This document shows positions 36,431-45,794 of a stretch of DNA of 54,601 nucleotides, piece after piece (position 1 is the stretch's first letter; each line of letters starts with the position of its first letter). This stretch comes from an uncultured Alphaproteobacteria bacterium (GTDB lineage Bacteria; Pseudomonadota; Alphaproteobacteria; CAAHEQ01; UBA3637): the NCBI GenBank assembly GCA_949286245.1, contig CASECF010000076.1, positions 1 through 54,601 of the forward strand, given 5' to 3'. The translations under genes and the position numbers were made by a program. The notes under the pieces are model-generated. The model made no database searches, was not told where the DNA came from, and saw only the letters and a list, made by a program, of their open reading frames with translations.

Positions 36431-37801
36431 ATGTTCAAAGAGTTGTTTTTAAAGGCCAAAGTGAAAGATCAACAAAACAGCGGTTCAGCCGAATCGGGCA
36501 GAACCATGACAGAGATGCTCGGTGTCTTGGTCATTATGGGGATTTTATCTTTAGGGGGAATCGCCGGATATCGATACGGTATGAACAAACACAAAGCTAA
36601 TGAAACAATTGCAGAACTCAGTTTATATGCCGTAGACATCTCAACCCAAATGATCAACAATGAAGGCGCTGATGTTCAATTAAGCAATCTTCCGCTCAAA
36701 ACCCACATGGGATATCCCCTCAGTGCCTATTTAGGGGATATGGACGGGTATTTTGAGTTGGAAGTAAGCGATATTCCTGTCGGTGTTTGCGAACAAATTT
36801 TAAGATCGGGTTGGCAAGTACCGACAGCTATTCTGGTAAACGGTTCATTCGTAAACGAAACGGAAGACATTATTGACGGAACGGTCTCTGTTGATGAAGC
36901 GTGCAATCAAGCAGAAAACTCACTGGCATTTGAGTTTTATAAAACACTCACTCCTTGTGAGGGAGATGAGTGTGGGTCTATGGGTGGATCCTCCGGTTCG
37001 GAAGAGCCGGAGCACAGTTGCCCAGATGGTCAATATTGGAATATTTATAAAGAAGCTTGCACATATGACTCTTGCGAAGAAAATATGTTTGTGATTGACC
37101 AAAGTGGACGTTGTGCCCCTTGCCCGACAGCAGATAACCCTGTTTCAGAAGCTTTTAATTCAGATGTACCCGATTCTTGTTCTAAATGCCCAAACGCTTC
37201 GTTAGGGAACCTTTTAGATCCCTATGATCAATTGCGTTGTTTATATTGCCCCGCCCCCAGAGTAAGCTGTGGAAATCTGTGCTGTCAAAAAGGAGAAGTT
37301 TGTAAAACAACGATTTCTGATTTTATAGGAGATTTTACATACGAATGCTCACCCGATGAGGGATGTCATTCAGATAAAGATTGCCAAAATTCACCCGATG
37401 GAAAAATCTGTGACACCAAGTCCGGTCAATGTATTGAGTGCCGTTCCTATGCTGATTGTGGAAAAGATGAATATTGTGCCGGTATTACCGGATATGACGG
37501 AAAATATTTCAACGACACATCTTGTACCCTTATTCCCACCCCCGACAAAACATTCTTAGTTAATGGAGAGGAATGGCTTTACTTTAATGACGCCTCCTAT
37601 TGGTTTGAAGCCAATGACCTATGCCATGCGCTTGGGAAATCACTCCCCTCTCTTAATGACATTACACAGGATTCTCTTAGATATACTCCTTTTTGGACAA
37701 ATGAACGAAAAGGCTTGGGAGTAGCAATAGTCGTATATGGTGAAGAAGATGAATACGAAGCCAATATAACTATCAATAGATCACCTATTCTCTGCCATTG
37801 A
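36431..37801 (+). CDS. Cysteine-rich type IV pilin-like surface protein
   Basis: A 456-residue protein with a type IV prepilin N-terminus: SG/RTMTEMLGVLVIMG with Gly23, Arg24 at +1 and Glu28 at +5, then a hydrophobic helix (30-48). A prepilin peptidase would cut after Gly23. The body has about 28 cysteines in repeated small modules (CPDGQYWN, CAPCP, CSKCPN, NLCCQKGEVC, CHSDKDCQNS, CRSYADCGKDEYC), likely disulphide-bonded outside the cell. The last 75 residues (NGEEWLYFNDASYWFEANDLCHALGK-type) look like a C-type lectin-like fold. No pilus assembly genes are nearby. The start has a GGAGG site. It may be an adhesin at a pilus tip; that is inference. Confidence 0.85.
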   Translation: MFKELFLKAKVKDQQNSGSAESGRTMTEMLGVLVIMGILSLGGIAGYRYGMNKHKANETIAELSLYAVDISTQMINNEGADVQLSNLPLKTHMGYPLSAYLGDMDGYFELEVSDIPVGVCEQILRSGWQVPTAILVNGSFVNETEDIIDGTVSVDEACNQAENSLAFEFYKTLTPCEGDECGSMGGSSGSEEPEHSCPDGQYWNIYKEACTYDSCEENMFVIDQSGRCAPCPTADNPVSEAFNSDVPDSCSKCPNASLGNLLDPYDQLRCLYCPAPRVSCGNLCCQKGEVCKTTISDFIGDFTYECSPDEGCHSDKDCQNSPDGKICDTKSGQCIECRSYADCGKDEYCAGITGYDGKYFNDTSCTLIPTPDKTFLVNGEEWLYFNDASYWFEANDLCHALGKSLPSLNDITQDSLRYTPFWTNERKGLGVAIVVYGEEDEYEANITINRSPILCH

Positions 37802-37856
37802 TCTTCCGACAACCCCGTTCAAAAAAGGGAACAAAAACGTTGCACCCCTGTATTGA

Positions 37857-38510
37857 TTATGCTTTTGTGTTTTCAAACGAGAGAGGTAAAGTTCTGATTT
37901 TGGAACGGGTAATAAAGGATTTTAATCCCTGCTCTTTTTGATAATCTTCTCTGGTTTTGATCCAAATAGCAAAATCTTGGGGAGAATACGAATGCCCTTC
38001 AAAACAAAACGGTTCAAAAACAGGGTGATATCCCCTTTTTTTTGACGTTTCAAGCATACGATCAAATGTTTCATTTCGGTGATGACAAATGCAATATATG
38101 GATTGACAGGCTTGATTTTCAAAAAAAGATCTTTCAACCATTTCCCAAGCCTTTTGAGAATAACGGCGTCCTTTAAAATCATCTGAGACAAAAACGTATA
38201 CGTTAGCCGTATCCCCTTCTCTCTTCATCGAAAAGAAACCGGCCAAAGCATGACTTAAGCGATCATACATAAAATAAAAAGCCTCTCGACCACTTTCCCA
38301 CTTTTGATTCAAATCAGATAAATATGTTTTTATTTCATCAACACTCTGATTCTTCGCCAATGTCTTAAAAACACGCAACTGAGATTGATGTTCTTTTAAT
38401 AAATTTCTAAAACAACGAGCCTGCTGGGTTAAAGTCAAGGGCTCTCCGTTGACACTTTCCAAATATCTGCTTAAAATCAAATCGGAACATTCTAATTTTT
38501 CTTCAAACAT
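37857..38510 (-). CDS. GNAT-like protein, third gene of a GNAT triplet
   Basis: A 217-residue protein. The middle (VYVFVSDDFKGRRYSQKAWEMVERSFF, then YCICHHRNETFDRMLETSKKRGYHPVFE) follows the GNAT acetyltransferase pattern: a strand, an acetyl-CoA-binding loop where a Q/R-x-x-G-x-G/A motif would sit, a helix, and the late N-x-x-x-x-x-x-x-K-x-x-G-Y/F signature. The GNAT loop here (KGRRYSQ) is unusual. Substrate unknown. It lies 19 bases after the previous gene and is the last of the operon. No T-run terminator was found between it and the convergent pilin-like gene. Confidence 0.65.
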   Translation of the reverse strand: MFEEKLECSDLILSRYLESVNGEPLTLTQQARCFRNLLKEHQSQLRVFKTLAKNQSVDEIKTYLSDLNQKWESGREAFYFMYDRLSHALAGFFSMKREGDTANVYVFVSDDFKGRRYSQKAWEMVERSFFENQACQSIYCICHHRNETFDRMLETSKKRGYHPVFEPFCFEGHSYSPQDFAIWIKTREDYQKEQGLKSFITRSKIRTLPLSFENTKA

Positions 38511-38529
38511 AGCGAATCCTTTTTTGAAA

Positions 38530-39024
38530 TTACTCTCTTATTAAATAAAGATAATTTAATCTATCACGATGGAGGGGAACCGGTGTTTGGCGTGAAACAG
38601 GATTCATCGGATAAAAGCCACATAGTTTCAAAAAAGATAAATTGTTTTTGTCCTCGCCTCGGCATCGAATTTGAAACAAAACATCTCTTTTATTTTTGAT
38701 GAACTCTAATTCAAACAATTTTAACAATTTTTGCATATCATTTTGAGAAACGGTATCAGAATACCAAAAATCTAAATCAACAACATCCTTAAAAAACGTT
38801 ACGATACCCATCCCCCGTACGTCCCTCTTTCGATCCGAACGAATCAAAAGGACTTTCTTGTTTGGATTTACGGCCAACGACTTCAAAAACATACCCAGAT
38901 CAAACGGATTATCAAGTGACGTCATCCAAGGATGATAACACTTCTTTCTTGCGGATAGAGCGGTTATCGTCTTCCATAAATCATTAACGGTTTTAATATT
39001 CTCCGAAAATGCTTCCCAATGCAT
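38530..39024 (-). CDS. GNAT-like protein, second gene of the triplet
   Basis: A 164-residue protein. The second half (VVDLDFWYSD, helix, then FQIRCRGEDKNNLSFLKLCGFYPM) resembles the last part of a GNAT fold, with the N-x-x-x-x-x-x-x-x-G-F signature. The acetyl-CoA loop is not obvious, so activity is doubtful. The ATG at 39024 follows an AGGGGATC site. Substrate unknown. It shares the operon with its two neighbours. Confidence 0.6.
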   Translation of the reverse strand: MHWEAFSENIKTVNDLWKTITALSARKKCYHPWMTSLDNPFDLGMFLKSLAVNPNKKVLLIRSDRKRDVRGMGIVTFFKDVVDLDFWYSDTVSQNDMQKLLKLFELEFIKNKRDVLFQIRCRGEDKNNLSFLKLCGFYPMNPVSRQTPVPLHRDRLNYLYLIRE

Positions 39025-39058
39025 GAGATCCCCTATTTAGGTACAATCTAGCGTATTT

Positions 39059-39676
39059 CTATCTTGTATAACTATTTTGAGCCAAATATTTATAAACAGA
39101 TACGGGCATTAAATTTGTTTTTCCGCTCCGATAAGCATCCATATCCTGTTTTTCTTCCTTTGTCTTAACATAAGTCATTGCAAAAGCATCTTGATCTCTT
39201 CCGTTTAACAACCGATAACCCGAGTCTCCCGCCATACAACGACCGGACATATTTAACGGGTGACAATTTAAAACGATCTGATTAATTCCAGATTCAAACA
39301 AGACATCTTCCATTTTGCTCAAAACACTTGAAGCTATTTTTTGACGTTGATATTGACGATCCGTTAAATAAATAATCTCGACTGTTTTTTCTAACAAATC
39401 GATATAAATAGTTTGAACACCGCACATTACATCATCTTTAAAAATGCCATAAGAGATTTCCTGATAAGGGAATTCATCTTGTTTCTCTTGCTTTTGAAAG
39501 GCGCTCAAGAGTTCTTTTTCATCCATTTTAAGAGAAGAAGAATAAGCAAAATTCGACTCGGGAAGATTGTCCTTCAATAATTTTGAAAATTGAGAAATTT
39601 CTGCTTCATTTGGTTTTATTTTTCTGATCATTAACCCAAACGTTTCAAATTCATCCGGCATAAAAATTTTTTTCAT
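39059..39676 (-). CDS. GNAT-family acetyltransferase, first gene of the triplet
   Basis: A 205-residue protein with a recognisable GNAT domain: EIIYLTDRQYQRQKIASSVLSKME (acetyl-CoA loop RQYQRQKIASS) followed by QIVLNCHPLNMSGRCMAGDSGYRLL, as in RimJ/RimL-like enzymes. I chose the ATG at 39676, with an AGGGGA site. The longer reading starts upstream of the -10 promoter element and cannot be right. Gaps to the following genes are 34 and 19 bases. Substrate unknown. Confidence 0.8.
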   Translation of the reverse strand: MKKIFMPDEFETFGLMIRKIKPNEAEISQFSKLLKDNLPESNFAYSSSLKMDEKELLSAFQKQEKQDEFPYQEISYGIFKDDVMCGVQTIYIDLLEKTVEIIYLTDRQYQRQKIASSVLSKMEDVLFESGINQIVLNCHPLNMSGRCMAGDSGYRLLNGRDQDAFAMTYVKTKEEKQDMDAYRSGKTNLMPVSVYKYLAQNSYTR

Positions 39677-39718
39677 GATGTTTCCCCTTCTTATATAACA
39701 AAATTTCAACTGGTTAAG

Positions 39719-39747
39719 AGTATTGCACACTTTTAAATTTTTGTCAA
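39719..39747 (-). promoter_or_regulatory. Promoter of the GNAT triplet
   Basis: On the minus strand TTGACA (39747-39742), 17 bp, AATACT (39724-39719). It sets the first start codon at 39676. Confidence 0.7.
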
Positions 39748-39785
39748 TATTTTATTTTAATAAAATCTTATAGACAAAAATAGGG

Positions 39786-39814
39786 TTGAAATAAAAAAAC
39801 AAAAAGAGTATAAT
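39786..39814 (+). promoter_or_regulatory. Promoter of uvrA
   Basis: TTGAAA (39786-39791), 17 bp, TATAAT (39809-39814). No GAAC-N7-GAAC or GTTC-N7-GTTC box is present, unlike at recA. Confidence 0.8.
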
Positions 39815-39839
39815 TTTTTTCTATTTGAGAGGGGAACAC

Positions 39840-42641
39840 ATGCAAAACTTTATACGAATTCGAGGAGCCCGAGAACATAATTTAAAAAACATAGACGTTG
39901 ATATTCCAAGGGACAAGCTGGTTGTTATCACCGGATTATCGGGATCCGGCAAATCATCACTGGCTTTTGACACCATTTATGCCGAGGGCCAACGGCGTTA
40001 TGTTGAAAGTCTTTCGGCATATGCTCGTCAATTTTTAGATTTAATGAAAAAACCGGACACGGATTTAATTGAAGGCCTTTCTCCGGCAATTTCGATTGAA
40101 CAAAAAACGACATCCAAGAACCCTCGTTCCACGGTCGGAACCGTCACGGAGATTTATGACTATATGCGTCTGCTATGGGCCAGAATCGGCGTTCCGTATT
40201 CTCCAGCCACAGGATTACCGATTGAAGCACAAACCATCACACAAATGGTTGATATTTTAATGCAACGCCAAGCGGGAACTCGTTTACTGATTTTATCTCC
40301 GGTTATCCGCGGACGAAAAGGAGAATATCGAAAAGACATACAAGACTTTCAAAAAAAAGGTTTTACACGGGTAAAAATTGACGGAGAGATCTATGATATT
40401 GAAGAGACTCCCGCTTTAGATAAAAATCGAAAACACGATTTATCAATTGTTATTGATCGCCTCGTCATTAAAGAAGGGATTGAGAGTCGATTAGCCGAAT
40501 CACTTGAAAAAGCGACAAATTTTGCGGAGGGTCTTGCGGTTGTCGAAAATGCGGACACGCAAGAAGAAACCTTGTTTTCGACCCAATTTTCCTGTCCTGT
40601 TTCCGGTTTTACGATTGCCGAATTAGAGCCTCGTTTATTTTCCTTTAACAATCCGAACGGGGCCTGTCCTTCTTGTTCCGGATTGGGATTCAAACTGTAT
40701 ATTGATCCGAAACTGGTTATACCGGATCCTGACAAAACGATTCGAAGCGGCGCCATTGCACCTTGGAGTTCTCAAACGGGAGAGACATTCCAATGGTATG
40801 ACAGTATTTTCAAATCGCTTCAAAAGAGCCTTAAATTGAATATGGACATTCCATGGAGAAGTCTTCCGGAAAAGATTCAACAGGCTATTTTATACGGATT
40901 TCAAAAGGGTAAAACTTCTTTTGAAGGCGTCATTCCCAATATGGAACGTCGTTATTTGGAGACATCATCGGATTGGATGAGAGAAGAAATAGGGAAATAC
41001 CAAACGTCTTCTCCTTGTGAAACGTGTCACGGTCAACGATTAAATCCGGAAGCTCTTTGCGTTAAGGTTGGCGGGTTAAACATTTCCGAGGCGACTCACT
41101 GTTCCATTTATGAGGCACTTATCTGGTTTCAGGAGCTTCCGAAAACACTTTCTCAACAGAAACAAGAAATTGCCTCGCGTATTTTAAAGGAGATTATTGA
41201 TCGACTGACATTTTTGGACAATGTCGGATTGGGTTATTTATCGTTGGATCGAATGAGTGGCACCCTTTCAGGCGGAGAATCGCAACGTATTCGATTAGCT
41301 AGTCAAATTGGGTCTGGGTTAACGGGTGTTCTTTACGTTTTGGACGAACCCTCCATTGGTCTTCATCAAAGAGACAACGATCGTCTTCTCTCAACGCTGA
41401 CGCACTTAAGAGATTTGGGGAACACCGTTATTGTTGTGGAACATGATGAGGATGCGATTCGATCAGCCGACTTTGTTTTGGATATCGGTCCCGGTGCGGG
41501 ACGAAATGGCGGACACATTGTGGCACAAGGGACACCGCAAGATATTATTAACAATCCGCTTTCGACGACAGGACAATTTTTATCGGGTATGCGACAAATT
41601 TTAATCCCCGAAAAACGTCGATCCGGAAACGGTCAATTTTTAACGATTGAGGGAGCAACCGCAAATAATTTAAAAGATATTACCGTCAATATTCCTCTCG
41701 GAACATTCACTTGTGTGAGCGGTGTTTCCGGTGGCGGAAAATCCTCGCTGGTTATCGAAACGCTTTATAAAGGGCTCAATCAACTGATCAATAAATCCCG
41801 AGAACCTTCCGGTCCTTTTAAACGAATGAAGGGAATGGGACATATTGATAAAATTATTGATATTGATCAGAGCCCCATTGGTAGAACCCCACGCTCCAAT
41901 CCGGCGACTTATACGGGTATATTCACCGAAATTCGGGATTGGTTTTCCCATCTACCGGAAGCGCTCATTCGAGGCTATAAACCGGGTCGTTTTTCATTTA
42001 ACGTCAAAGGAGGACGGTGCGAAGCCTGTTCCGGAGACGGTGTTTTAAAAATTGAAATGCATTTTTTACCGGATGTTTATGTTCAATGCGACACCTGTCA
42101 AGGGAAACGATACAATCGAGAAACGTTGGAAGTTCTCTACAAAGGGAAATCCATTGCAGATGTTTTAGATATGACGGTTGACGAAGCAACGGATTTCTTT
42201 CAAAATATTCCACATATACACGAAAAATGTGTTTTACTTCAAAAAGTCGGATTAGGATATATTTCATTAGGTCAATCCGCCATAACTCTTTCCGGTGGAG
42301 AAGCGCAACGGATTAAACTTTCAAAAGAACTCGCCAAGCGAGGAACCGGCAAAACACTTTATATTTTAGATGAACCGACAACGGGTCTTCACTTTGCCGA
42401 TGTTCAAAAGCTGTTAGAAGTTTTGCACGCATTGGTTGATCAAGGGAATACGGTCGTTGTCATTGAGCATAACTTAGATGTTATAAAGACAGCGGATTAT
42501 CTGATTGATATGGGGCCTGAAGGTGGCGATAAAGGGGGCCATGTTGTAGCCACGGGAACACCGGAACAAGTTGCCGAGAATCCGAGAAGCTATACGGGAC
42601 AGTATTTAAAACGCATTTTTGAAAAAGCAAAAAAAGGATAA
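39840..42641 (+). CDS. uvrA: Excinuclease ABC subunit A
   Basis: UvrA is the damage-sensing dimeric ATPase of nucleotide excision repair, which loads UvrB. The 933 residues hold both ABC modules (Walker [14 protein letters not shown] and [13 protein letters not shown]; signatures [12 protein letters not shown] and [25 protein letters not shown] and [13 protein letters not shown]) and the zinc sites ([24 protein letters not shown] with CDTCQGKR). The start is the ATG at 39840 with GAGGGGA upstream. Confidence 0.98.
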   Translation: MQNFIRIRGAREHNLKNIDVDIPRDKLVVITGLSGSGKSSLAFDTIYAEGQRRYVESLSAYARQFLDLMKKPDTDLIEGLSPAISIEQKTTSKNPRSTVGTVTEIYDYMRLLWARIGVPYSPATGLPIEAQTITQMVDILMQRQAGTRLLILSPVIRGRKGEYRKDIQDFQKKGFTRVKIDGEIYDIEETPALDKNRKHDLSIVIDRLVIKEGIESRLAESLEKATNFAEGLAVVENADTQEETLFSTQFSCPVSGFTIAELEPRLFSFNNPNGACPSCSGLGFKLYIDPKLVIPDPDKTIRSGAIAPWSSQTGETFQWYDSIFKSLQKSLKLNMDIPWRSLPEKIQQAILYGFQKGKTSFEGVIPNMERRYLETSSDWMREEIGKYQTSSPCETCHGQRLNPEALCVKVGGLNISEATHCSIYEALIWFQELPKTLSQQKQEIASRILKEIIDRLTFLDNVGLGYLSLDRMSGTLSGGESQRIRLASQIGSGLTGVLYVLDEPSIGLHQRDNDRLLSTLTHLRDLGNTVIVVEHDEDAIRSADFVLDIGPGAGRNGGHIVAQGTPQDIINNPLSTTGQFLSGMRQILIPEKRRSGNGQFLTIEGATANNLKDITVNIPLGTFTCVSGVSGGGKSSLVIETLYKGLNQLINKSREPSGPFKRMKGMGHIDKIIDIDQSPIGRTPRSNPATYTGIFTEIRDWFSHLPEALIRGYKPGRFSFNVKGGRCEACSGDGVLKIEMHFLPDVYVQCDTCQGKRYNRETLEVLYKGKSIADVLDMTVDEATDFFQNIPHIHEKCVLLQKVGLGYISLGQSAITLSGGEAQRIKLSKELAKRGTGKTLYILDEPTTGLHFADVQKLLEVLHALVDQGNTVVVIEHNLDVIKTADYLIDMGPEGGDKGGHVVATGTPEQVAENPRSYTGQYLKRIFEKAKKG

Positions 42642-42715
42642 AAATAACGATCTTGTTATTTTAAACGTTTGGAATACTCAAAAAGCTTTTCTTCCTCTTT
42701 TATTTTTGAAAAAAA

Positions 42716-42762
42716 TTCCGTTCTTAATTTCTGAATATTTCAAACTTTAAGAACGGAAAATT
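42716..42762. terminator. Two-way terminator between uvrA and a porin-like gene
   Basis: TTCCGTTCTTAA and TTAAGAACGGAA form a 12-bp stem around a loop of 19 bases. T runs follow on the minus strand (seven T) and, after AAAA, on the plus strand (five T). It lies between convergent genes. Confidence 0.75.
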
Positions 42763-42787
42763 TTTGCTTCAATTTATATTTTGTCGG

Positions 42788-43411
42788 TTAAAAAATATAA
42801 CGGGCACCGACATACCCTTCATGTCCGCTGATATCAACGTCCATGATATCTCCGAATTCAGATTTATTGACATCAATATAGCGATATCCGATATCAAAAC
42901 TGATATTCTTTGTTAAATTGATTCCCAAACCGGCACCGAGCGACCATGTAAAAGAATTTCCTGTATCGGAATAATCCAAACCGGATCCGGCCGGTGTTTT
43001 AAACTCATAATTGGTCCAACCCAGTCCTGCATTCAAATAGGGAATAACCGGACTATTCGGGAGAGGGAGATCATAATAACCATTAAACATATAACGGGAT
43101 AAATATGCTTTATCGCCATTGTCCTCAGCTTCAGACAACCCCGTTATTTCAAATTCGAATCGCCATTGAGGAATCTGAATACCGACAGCCGGAGAAAACA
43201 TGGCCAAGGTATCTTTTGAATCACCGGCACGTGTATCGAATTGAGAAGATGAAAAACCGGCTTTAACACCGACATAAGGTCGAATATTCCATTGCCCTTG
43301 ACTATAGACGGAAGAAGATCCGAAACTATCATCATAATAACCATATTCCTGAGCCTGAACCGATCCTGCAATCATAAAAAGTGTCGTTGCCATTAAAAAA
43401 AGTTTTTTCAT
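42788..43411 (-). CDS. Outer-membrane beta-barrel protein (OmpA-like barrel)
   Basis: A 207-residue outer-membrane protein with a signal peptide (MKKLFLMATTLFMIAGSVQA, cut before QEYGYY) and an eight-strand barrel pattern: alternating strands such as NIRPYVGVKAGFSSS, PVIPYLNAGLGWTNY, WSLGAGLGINLTKNISFDIGYRYIDV and a final YVGARYIF, ending in Phe. The start is the ATG at 43411 with AAAGGA upstream. It is a paralogue of the protein at 44701-45258. Function unknown; surface adhesion or structural roles are usual. Confidence 0.9.
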   Translation of the reverse strand: MKKLFLMATTLFMIAGSVQAQEYGYYDDSFGSSSVYSQGQWNIRPYVGVKAGFSSSQFDTRAGDSKDTLAMFSPAVGIQIPQWRFEFEITGLSEAEDNGDKAYLSRYMFNGYYDLPLPNSPVIPYLNAGLGWTNYEFKTPAGSGLDYSDTGNSFTWSLGAGLGINLTKNISFDIGYRYIDVNKSEFGDIMDVDISGHEGYVGARYIF

Positions 43412-43450
43412 GCTTATTCCTTTCATATAAAAACATAAAAACATATGATT

Positions 43451-43479
43451 ATTGAATACTGTTTCATTTTTATTGTCAA
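43451..43479 (-). promoter_or_regulatory. Probable promoter of the beta-barrel gene
   Basis: On the minus strand TTGACA (43479-43474), 17 bp, TTCAAT (43456-43451); TATTCA two bases earlier is an alternative -10. Confidence 0.5.
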
Positions 43480-43687
43480 CACAAAAGTATGACTACAGAT
43501 ATCTTTTGACGATTTTCAGCAAGGGTGATATAAAGCCCTTGATCCGATTTATCGTCAAAGTCCATTAAAAAATATTCATGGAGAGAAGGTTCATACGAAA
43601 ATACAAAAATCAACAAATAAACTTGACCCTTTAAAATATTTTTTTTATTCTGTTTCACATGTACTACTTAAATCGGATGAAATCGTA

Positions 43688-44578
43688 ATGTACCGTTATG
43701 TTAAATATTTTGTATTGTTTGCTTTGTCTTGTTCTCTTTCCTTCCTCTATTTTAAAGAGAACGTACATCCGACACGCCCCTCTTATACGTCTCTTTATTC
43801 CGGACAAAATAAATTTGTCGCCTTTGTTCGTGTTAAAAATGAAATAAAAACACTTGAGGCTTGTTTGGATTCCATCGATGGTGTTTTTCATCGAATCGTT
43901 TTGATCCATTCAAATGAACCAGATGACGGCTCTATTGAATTCATGAACAAGTGGTGTCAAAAAAGACCATATTGTGAGATACACGAATATCCGCATGCCG
44001 TTCTTCCTTCCAATGATCCACGCTATCAACATAACCCGCCCTATCAAAATACACTGGCAGCTTACTACAATTTCGGTCTGTCTTTTTTTGAACCGGAAGA
44101 TTGGGTCGTTAAAATTGATGCGGATCAAATCTATATAACGGGGACTTTAGTGCAAGCACTTCAAAAAATAGATAAAAAGGCTCAAAACGCAGATCACTAT
44201 TTATTAGGAATAACCGGCATTAACTCGCTGGTTTGGAAAGGCCGTTTGGTAAACGACAAAAAGGCTCCGATCAACGGACTTGAATTTGATTCGTTTATTG
44301 TCAAAAGAAAGTACATAAAAACATTCACTCAAGGCCCCTATTGGGAAAGGCTCCGATTTGTGGACACCCCCGACTTAACAAAAGGAGTATTCCCCCGCAT
44401 GGTTTTCTGGTTTCACTTTTCAGACCAAATTAAAAAGAAATACACACAGTATTCAGCCGACAATATTCCCGAAACGGATATTTCAGAGTTCACCGATCCT
44501 GAGAAAAAGCTTTACAGACAGTGGATTTTACCCCGATTACAAAAAGCGAATTCGCCTTACAAAGATCTTGCGATATAA
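43688..44578 (+). CDS. Membrane-anchored family-2-like glycosyltransferase
   Basis: A 296-residue glycosyltransferase with an N-terminal membrane anchor (YFVLFALSCSLSFLYF, 7-22) and a GT-A-like domain: FVRVKNEIKTLEACLDSI (nucleotide-sugar site), a DGS turn, and the metal motif DAD at residues 144-146 (VVKIDADQIY). Acceptor and sugar are unknown. It stands alone as a plus-strand gene between two outer-membrane barrel genes, so modification of a surface glycan is likely. The ribosome-binding site is weak. Confidence 0.8.
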   Translation: MYRYVKYFVLFALSCSLSFLYFKENVHPTRPSYTSLYSGQNKFVAFVRVKNEIKTLEACLDSIDGVFHRIVLIHSNEPDDGSIEFMNKWCQKRPYCEIHEYPHAVLPSNDPRYQHNPPYQNTLAAYYNFGLSFFEPEDWVVKIDADQIYITGTLVQALQKIDKKAQNADHYLLGITGINSLVWKGRLVNDKKAPINGLEFDSFIVKRKYIKTFTQGPYWERLRFVDTPDLTKGVFPRMVFWFHFSDQIKKKYTQYSADNIPETDISEFTDPEKKLYRQWILPRLQKANSPYKDLAI

Positions 44579-44632
44579 CTTTTTATTTCGGGAAAGAGCG
44601 GGTTTGGAGAGCCTTCAAAACAAAAAATATAC

Positions 44633-44661
44633 TTGAACTTCCGCATTATTTTTTTTATACT
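44633..44661 (+). promoter_or_regulatory. Promoter of the second barrel gene
   Basis: TTGAAC (44633-44638), 17 bp with eight T, TATACT (44656-44661); AGAAAGGA before the ATG. Confidence 0.78.
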
Positions 44662-44700
44662 TTTGACAGGTTGTAAAAATCTTACAAGAAAGGATAATGA

Positions 44701-45258
44701 ATGAAACCGAATATTTTTATGTATGTGGGAATTTGTGGGCTCATATTTGCCTCTTTTAATGCAGAAGCTAAAGGTTATTTTGGATTAAGAGGGGAGTTAT
44801 CTACCGTCAAAGAAAAAGAAATTTGGAAAGAAACAGACGATCTTCCGGGAGGCTCTGCTTTTTTAGGGGTTTCATCCGGACCACTGAGAATGGAATTAGA
44901 ATATTCTTATATCGGGCACGCTAAATTTACACGAAAAGATCTGGATAAGTTGGAAAGTCGCTTCCAACGAGGTTTAGTAAATGGTTTTATCAACTTACCG
45001 ATCAGAGGATTATCAGTAAGTCCTTTCCTGACAGCGGGTGCCGGAGCGGTTTATCATTCATTGAAATATGCCGGAGAAAAAGAAGACGGATTTGAGTTTG
45101 CCTGGACAGTGGGTGCCGGCCTCTCCATTGATTTAACGAGAAATGTAGCTGTTGACTTCGGATACCGCTATGTTGATATGGGGGATGGAGAAATTGCCGG
45201 TAAATCGATCAAATTTAAGTCCAATGAAACATTTGCCGGAGTCCGGTTTGCATTCTAA
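44701..45258 (+). CDS. Outer-membrane beta-barrel protein, paralogue
   Basis: A 185-residue barrel protein with a signal peptide (MKPNIFMYVGICGLIFASFNAEA, cut before KGYFGLR) and strands such as LRMELEYSYIG, LSVSPFLTAGAGAVYHS and WTVGAGLSIDLTRNVAVDFGYRYVDMG, ending VRFAF. The C-terminal half lines up with the barrel at 42788-43411 (WSLGAGLGINLTKN / WTVGAGLSIDLTRN). A cysteine-rich lipoprotein gene follows after 15 bases. Confidence 0.88.
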   Translation: MKPNIFMYVGICGLIFASFNAEAKGYFGLRGELSTVKEKEIWKETDDLPGGSAFLGVSSGPLRMELEYSYIGHAKFTRKDLDKLESRFQRGLVNGFINLPIRGLSVSPFLTAGAGAVYHSLKYAGEKEDGFEFAWTVGAGLSIDLTRNVAVDFGYRYVDMGDGEIAGKSIKFKSNETFAGVRFAF

Positions 45259-45273
45259 AAAAGAAGAAAAGTC

Positions 45274-45738
45274 ATGAAGCAAATCGTTCTATTGTGTTTC
45301 CTTTTCTTTCTGATTGGCACTTTCTCCCTTTTGGTAGCTTGTCAATCTGAAGATATCGGCCCATTCATACAACACGGAGATCACCGTCACCCTTATGAAG
45401 TCAAGGATTACTACGGATTTTCTTATTATCAGGTAGACAAGCTGTCTTGTTCTCGGGATGAGCATTTTGTTCGCCATTTTAGTGATGGCGTGCGAACCTG
45501 TTGTCCCAACACACATATTTTTAATGGATATTGTTGTACAGAGATACAAGGAGGCAAGTGTTGTAATGAAGCGGGAAATTGTTGTCCCACCCAAAGGCCT
45601 CTGCTTGATTCTTTTGGGAAATGTCATAGTTGTGCCGAAAATATATCCATCGATGTACGCGGACAGGAATTGAATTGCTTTATTTGCGGAGAAACAAGGC
45701 GACTTACGGATGACGGACAATGTATTTTAAATCGATAA
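45274..45738 (+). CDS. Cysteine-rich lipoprotein
   Basis: A 154-residue protein with a lipoprotein signal (LIGTFSLLVAC, cut before Cys23), then a His-rich start (QHGDHRHPY) and 14 further cysteines, mostly in pairs (RTCCP, NGYCCT, GKCCN, GNCCP, KCHSC, NCFICG, QCIL). The pairs suggest a disulphide-stabilised surface protein; the region resembles the modules of the pilin-like protein at 36431. It shares a transcript with the barrel upstream, so the two may act together on the outer membrane. Function unknown. Confidence 0.8.
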   Translation: MKQIVLLCFLFFLIGTFSLLVACQSEDIGPFIQHGDHRHPYEVKDYYGFSYYQVDKLSCSRDEHFVRHFSDGVRTCCPNTHIFNGYCCTEIQGGKCCNEAGNCCPTQRPLLDSFGKCHSCAENISIDVRGQELNCFICGETRRLTDDGQCILNR

Positions 45739-45794
45739 TATCTATTTTGGGAAATAAATATTTAAAATCAAAATTTAGTAAAATTAGTTAGTAA

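Noticed and set aside
37802-37856. Terminator between the pilin-like gene and the GNAT triplet
   Set aside because: Only a poor CCCGTTC/GGGAAC pairing without a T run is present.
39677-39730. Longer N-terminus for the first GNAT protein
   Set aside because: The -10 element lies at 39719-39724, so a start at 39730 would be upstream of the transcript.
43476-43658. 60-codon minus-strand frame ending inside the barrel-gene promoter
   Set aside because: It begins with GTG without a ribosome-binding site and overlaps the -35 element of the next gene. Its protein-like composition is not enough.
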